Source: Candidatus Aenigmatarchaeota archaeon (GTDB lineage Archaea > Aenigmatarchaeota > Aenigmatarchaeia > PWEA01). Taken from it: a stretch of 6,043 nt of DNA. How positions within the stretch are numbered: the first letter of the stretch is position 1; the number at the start of each line of letters is the position of its first letter. The position numbers and the translations under genes were made by a program. Of this stretch, positions 5,065 through 6,043 are shown piece after piece. The notes under the pieces were generated by a model. The model was not told where the DNA came from. It did no database searches and saw nothing but the letters and a program-made list of their open reading frames with translations. Location: positions 1 to 6,043 of the forward strand of contig PUKU01000053.1 in NCBI GenBank assembly GCA_003550625.1, read 5' to 3'.

Positions 5065-5625
5065 ATGGAGATAGAGCTCACCGAGGAGTTTTTCTACGAA
5101 CTAGTATTTGAGATGATATTTAGGGTACCGGAGTGTCCTGTCGGAGAAGGATGGGGCTGTCTAACAGGAGATCTTAGCCATGATCTCATATTCTCTCTCT
5201 TTCTTCCACACATAATACTACTCATATTTCTTTTTATGATAACCCGCAAACTCCCAGGTGATGGTAATCATGGTGGTCTCCAGATACTGTTCGGCATAGG
5301 AGCCTATGTTTTCATAGTCTACACCGGAATATACGGGATTCTAACATACTGGCTTGTGGTGTGGATGGCAATAACGCTATTTGTAGGCTTCCTGTCATTT
5401 TTCACCGACAAAATATTCGGAAGTCCGTCCCAGAGAAAGTTACTTGGAAAGAAGGTTGGCGAGTATATGAAAAAGTCAAACGACAAGAGAGAGGCACTGA
5501 GACATATACAGCAGGATATAGATGACCTGAGGGATCTGAAGAATAATCCAAACATAGACCCAACAAAGGTTGAGATTAAGATAAGGGAACTTGAAAGCGA
5601 AAAAAGGAAGATACAGAGGAGTTAA
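5065..5625 (+). CDS. Membrane protein with three predicted helices and a cytoplasmic helical tail; unknown
   Basis: I do not recognise this 186-residue protein. The first 35 residues include an amphipathic stretch (TEEFFYELVFEMIF) and two cysteines in CPVGEGWGC at 24-32 that could form a disulfide if outside. Likely membrane helices lie at 40-59, 71-90 and 93-113. The remaining 70 residues are highly charged and helical (QRKLLGKKVGEYMKK, then REALRHIQQDIDDLRDLK, then KVEIKIRELESEKRK), with heptad-like spacing suggesting a coiled coil. Positive charge after helix 3 suggests the tail is cytoplasmic and the Cys pair outside. It heads an operon: the next ATG is three bases past its TAA, with the Shine-Dalgarno sequence inside its last codons. 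A structural or assembly role in a membrane complex is plausible, but the sequence does not prove one. Confidence 0.8.
   Translation: MEIELTEEFFYELVFEMIFRVPECPVGEGWGCLTGDLSHDLIFSLFLPHIILLIFLFMITRKLPGDGNHGGLQILFGIGAYVFIVYTGIYGILTYWLVVWMAITLFVGFLSFFTDKIFGSPSQRKLLGKKVGEYMKKSNDKREALRHIQQDIDDLRDLKNNPNIDPTKVEIKIRELESEKRKIQRS
5616..5621 (+). promoter_or_regulatory. Shine-Dalgarno sequence for the second membrane protein
   Basis: GAGGAG lies in the last codons of the preceding gene, seven bases before ATG 5629. It supports this start and coupling of the two membrane genes. Confidence 0.65.
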
Positions 5626-5628
5626 AGG

Positions 5629-6043
5629 ATGGAATCACCATTTGTTCAGATGTTGGAGAGCCCGGCGATACAGCCGTTCCTGCCATTTTTCTTTACACTT
5701 GCAATAGTATACGGACTTCTTTCGGTAGTTGGTGACAAGGACGATAACCTTTTCGGAAAGGAGTCGGTCAAACTATTAATATCCCTTGTATTTGCATTCT
5801 TCGCAGCCGGGTACAGCCCCTTCGTTGAGTTTTTCTTCGGTTATTTCAGTTTCATACTATGGGGATTCGTTGCACTTTTCTTCGTTGCCTTCTTCTTGAA
5901 GGTGGTCAGATCAGGTCTTAGCAAGGACGACAAAGAGAGCCATAAGGAAAAGATGATGATAATGTCAATAGTACTCATCGTAGCTGTAACCGTTGGCTTT
6001 AGATACCTTGGTCACGTGGGTATGGAAATACCGGTACTTGGAA
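5629..6043 (+). CDS. Multi-pass membrane protein, unknown (3' end beyond window)
   Basis: I do not recognise it. The frame from ATG 5629 is open to the window edge (138 residues). It begins MESPFVQMLESPAIQPFLPF, a short amphipathic segment, then has predicted membrane helices at about 16-34, 48-63, 70-91 and 110-128. A charged loop GDKDDNLFGKES (35-46) separates the first two, and VRSGLSKDDKESHKEK (93-108) separates the last two. No substrate-binding or catalytic motif is visible. It sits three bases after the previous gene with a good Shine-Dalgarno sequence, so both are made together; interaction in one membrane complex is the natural inference. Multi-helix proteins paired with a small helix-tailed partner occur in channel, secretion and envelope-assembly modules, but which applies here cannot be told. 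Confidence 0.8.
   Translation, partial: MESPFVQMLESPAIQPFLPFFFTLAIVYGLLSVVGDKDDNLFGKESVKLLISLVFAFFAAGYSPFVEFFFGYFSFILWGFVALFFVAFFLKVVRSGLSKDDKESHKEKMMIMSIVLIVAVTVGFRYLGHVGMEIPVLG

Noticed and set aside
1..6043. CRISPR array, insertion sequence or transposase, integrase
   Set aside because: No regularly spaced repeats, no terminal inverted repeats flanking a gene, and no recombinase-like protein seen in any frame. The tRNA gene has no visible downstream partial copy that would mark an attachment site.

Overview
The window reads as archaeal chromosome. The evidence is an initiator tRNA with an A1-U72 pair and three G-C pairs below the anticodon loop, a diphthine synthase, a Trm5-type tRNA methyltransferase, an archaeal-type RNase HII, and AT-rich TATA boxes about 25 to 35 bases before nearly every first gene. 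Genes that open a transcript sit so close to their TATA box that they are probably leaderless or nearly so. Genes inside operons carry purine-rich Shine-Dalgarno sequences. Base composition is moderate and many proteins are rich in Asp and Glu, one of them strikingly so. This would fit a salt-adapted or DPANN-like euryarchaeal lineage such as Nanohaloarchaeota, but that placement is an inference.

Region by region. Positions 1-508 (minus) hold the 5' part of rnhB, divergent from an initiator tRNA-Met at 608-726 whose D-loop carries about 40 extra bases, probably an intron. Right after it, 756-1324 encodes an AMMECR1-family protein whose reading frame is broken at an ATGA overlap at 860-863. 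A small three-helix membrane protein (1422-1700) follows; its promoter carries two overlapping palindromes that look like an operator. A convergent Trm5-like gene (1729-2568, minus) shares a divergent promoter region with dphB (2647-3399), which overlaps a DUF357 gene (3396-3638) by four bases.

The last third is the least ordinary part. An unusual 412-residue acidic protein (3764-5002) combines a glycine-aspartate repeat tract, a Myb/SANT-like DNA-binding motif and a SHOCT-like C-terminus. It is followed by two adjacent membrane proteins, 5065-5625 and 5629 to the window end, that form an operon I do not recognise.

Working together: the left two thirds is mainly translation housekeeping (initiator tRNA, tRNA position-37 methylation, elongation factor 2 diphthamide modification) plus RNA-DNA hybrid removal. 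The right third is lineage-specific and unassigned; whether the DNA-binding protein and the membrane pair function together is not shown by the sequence.
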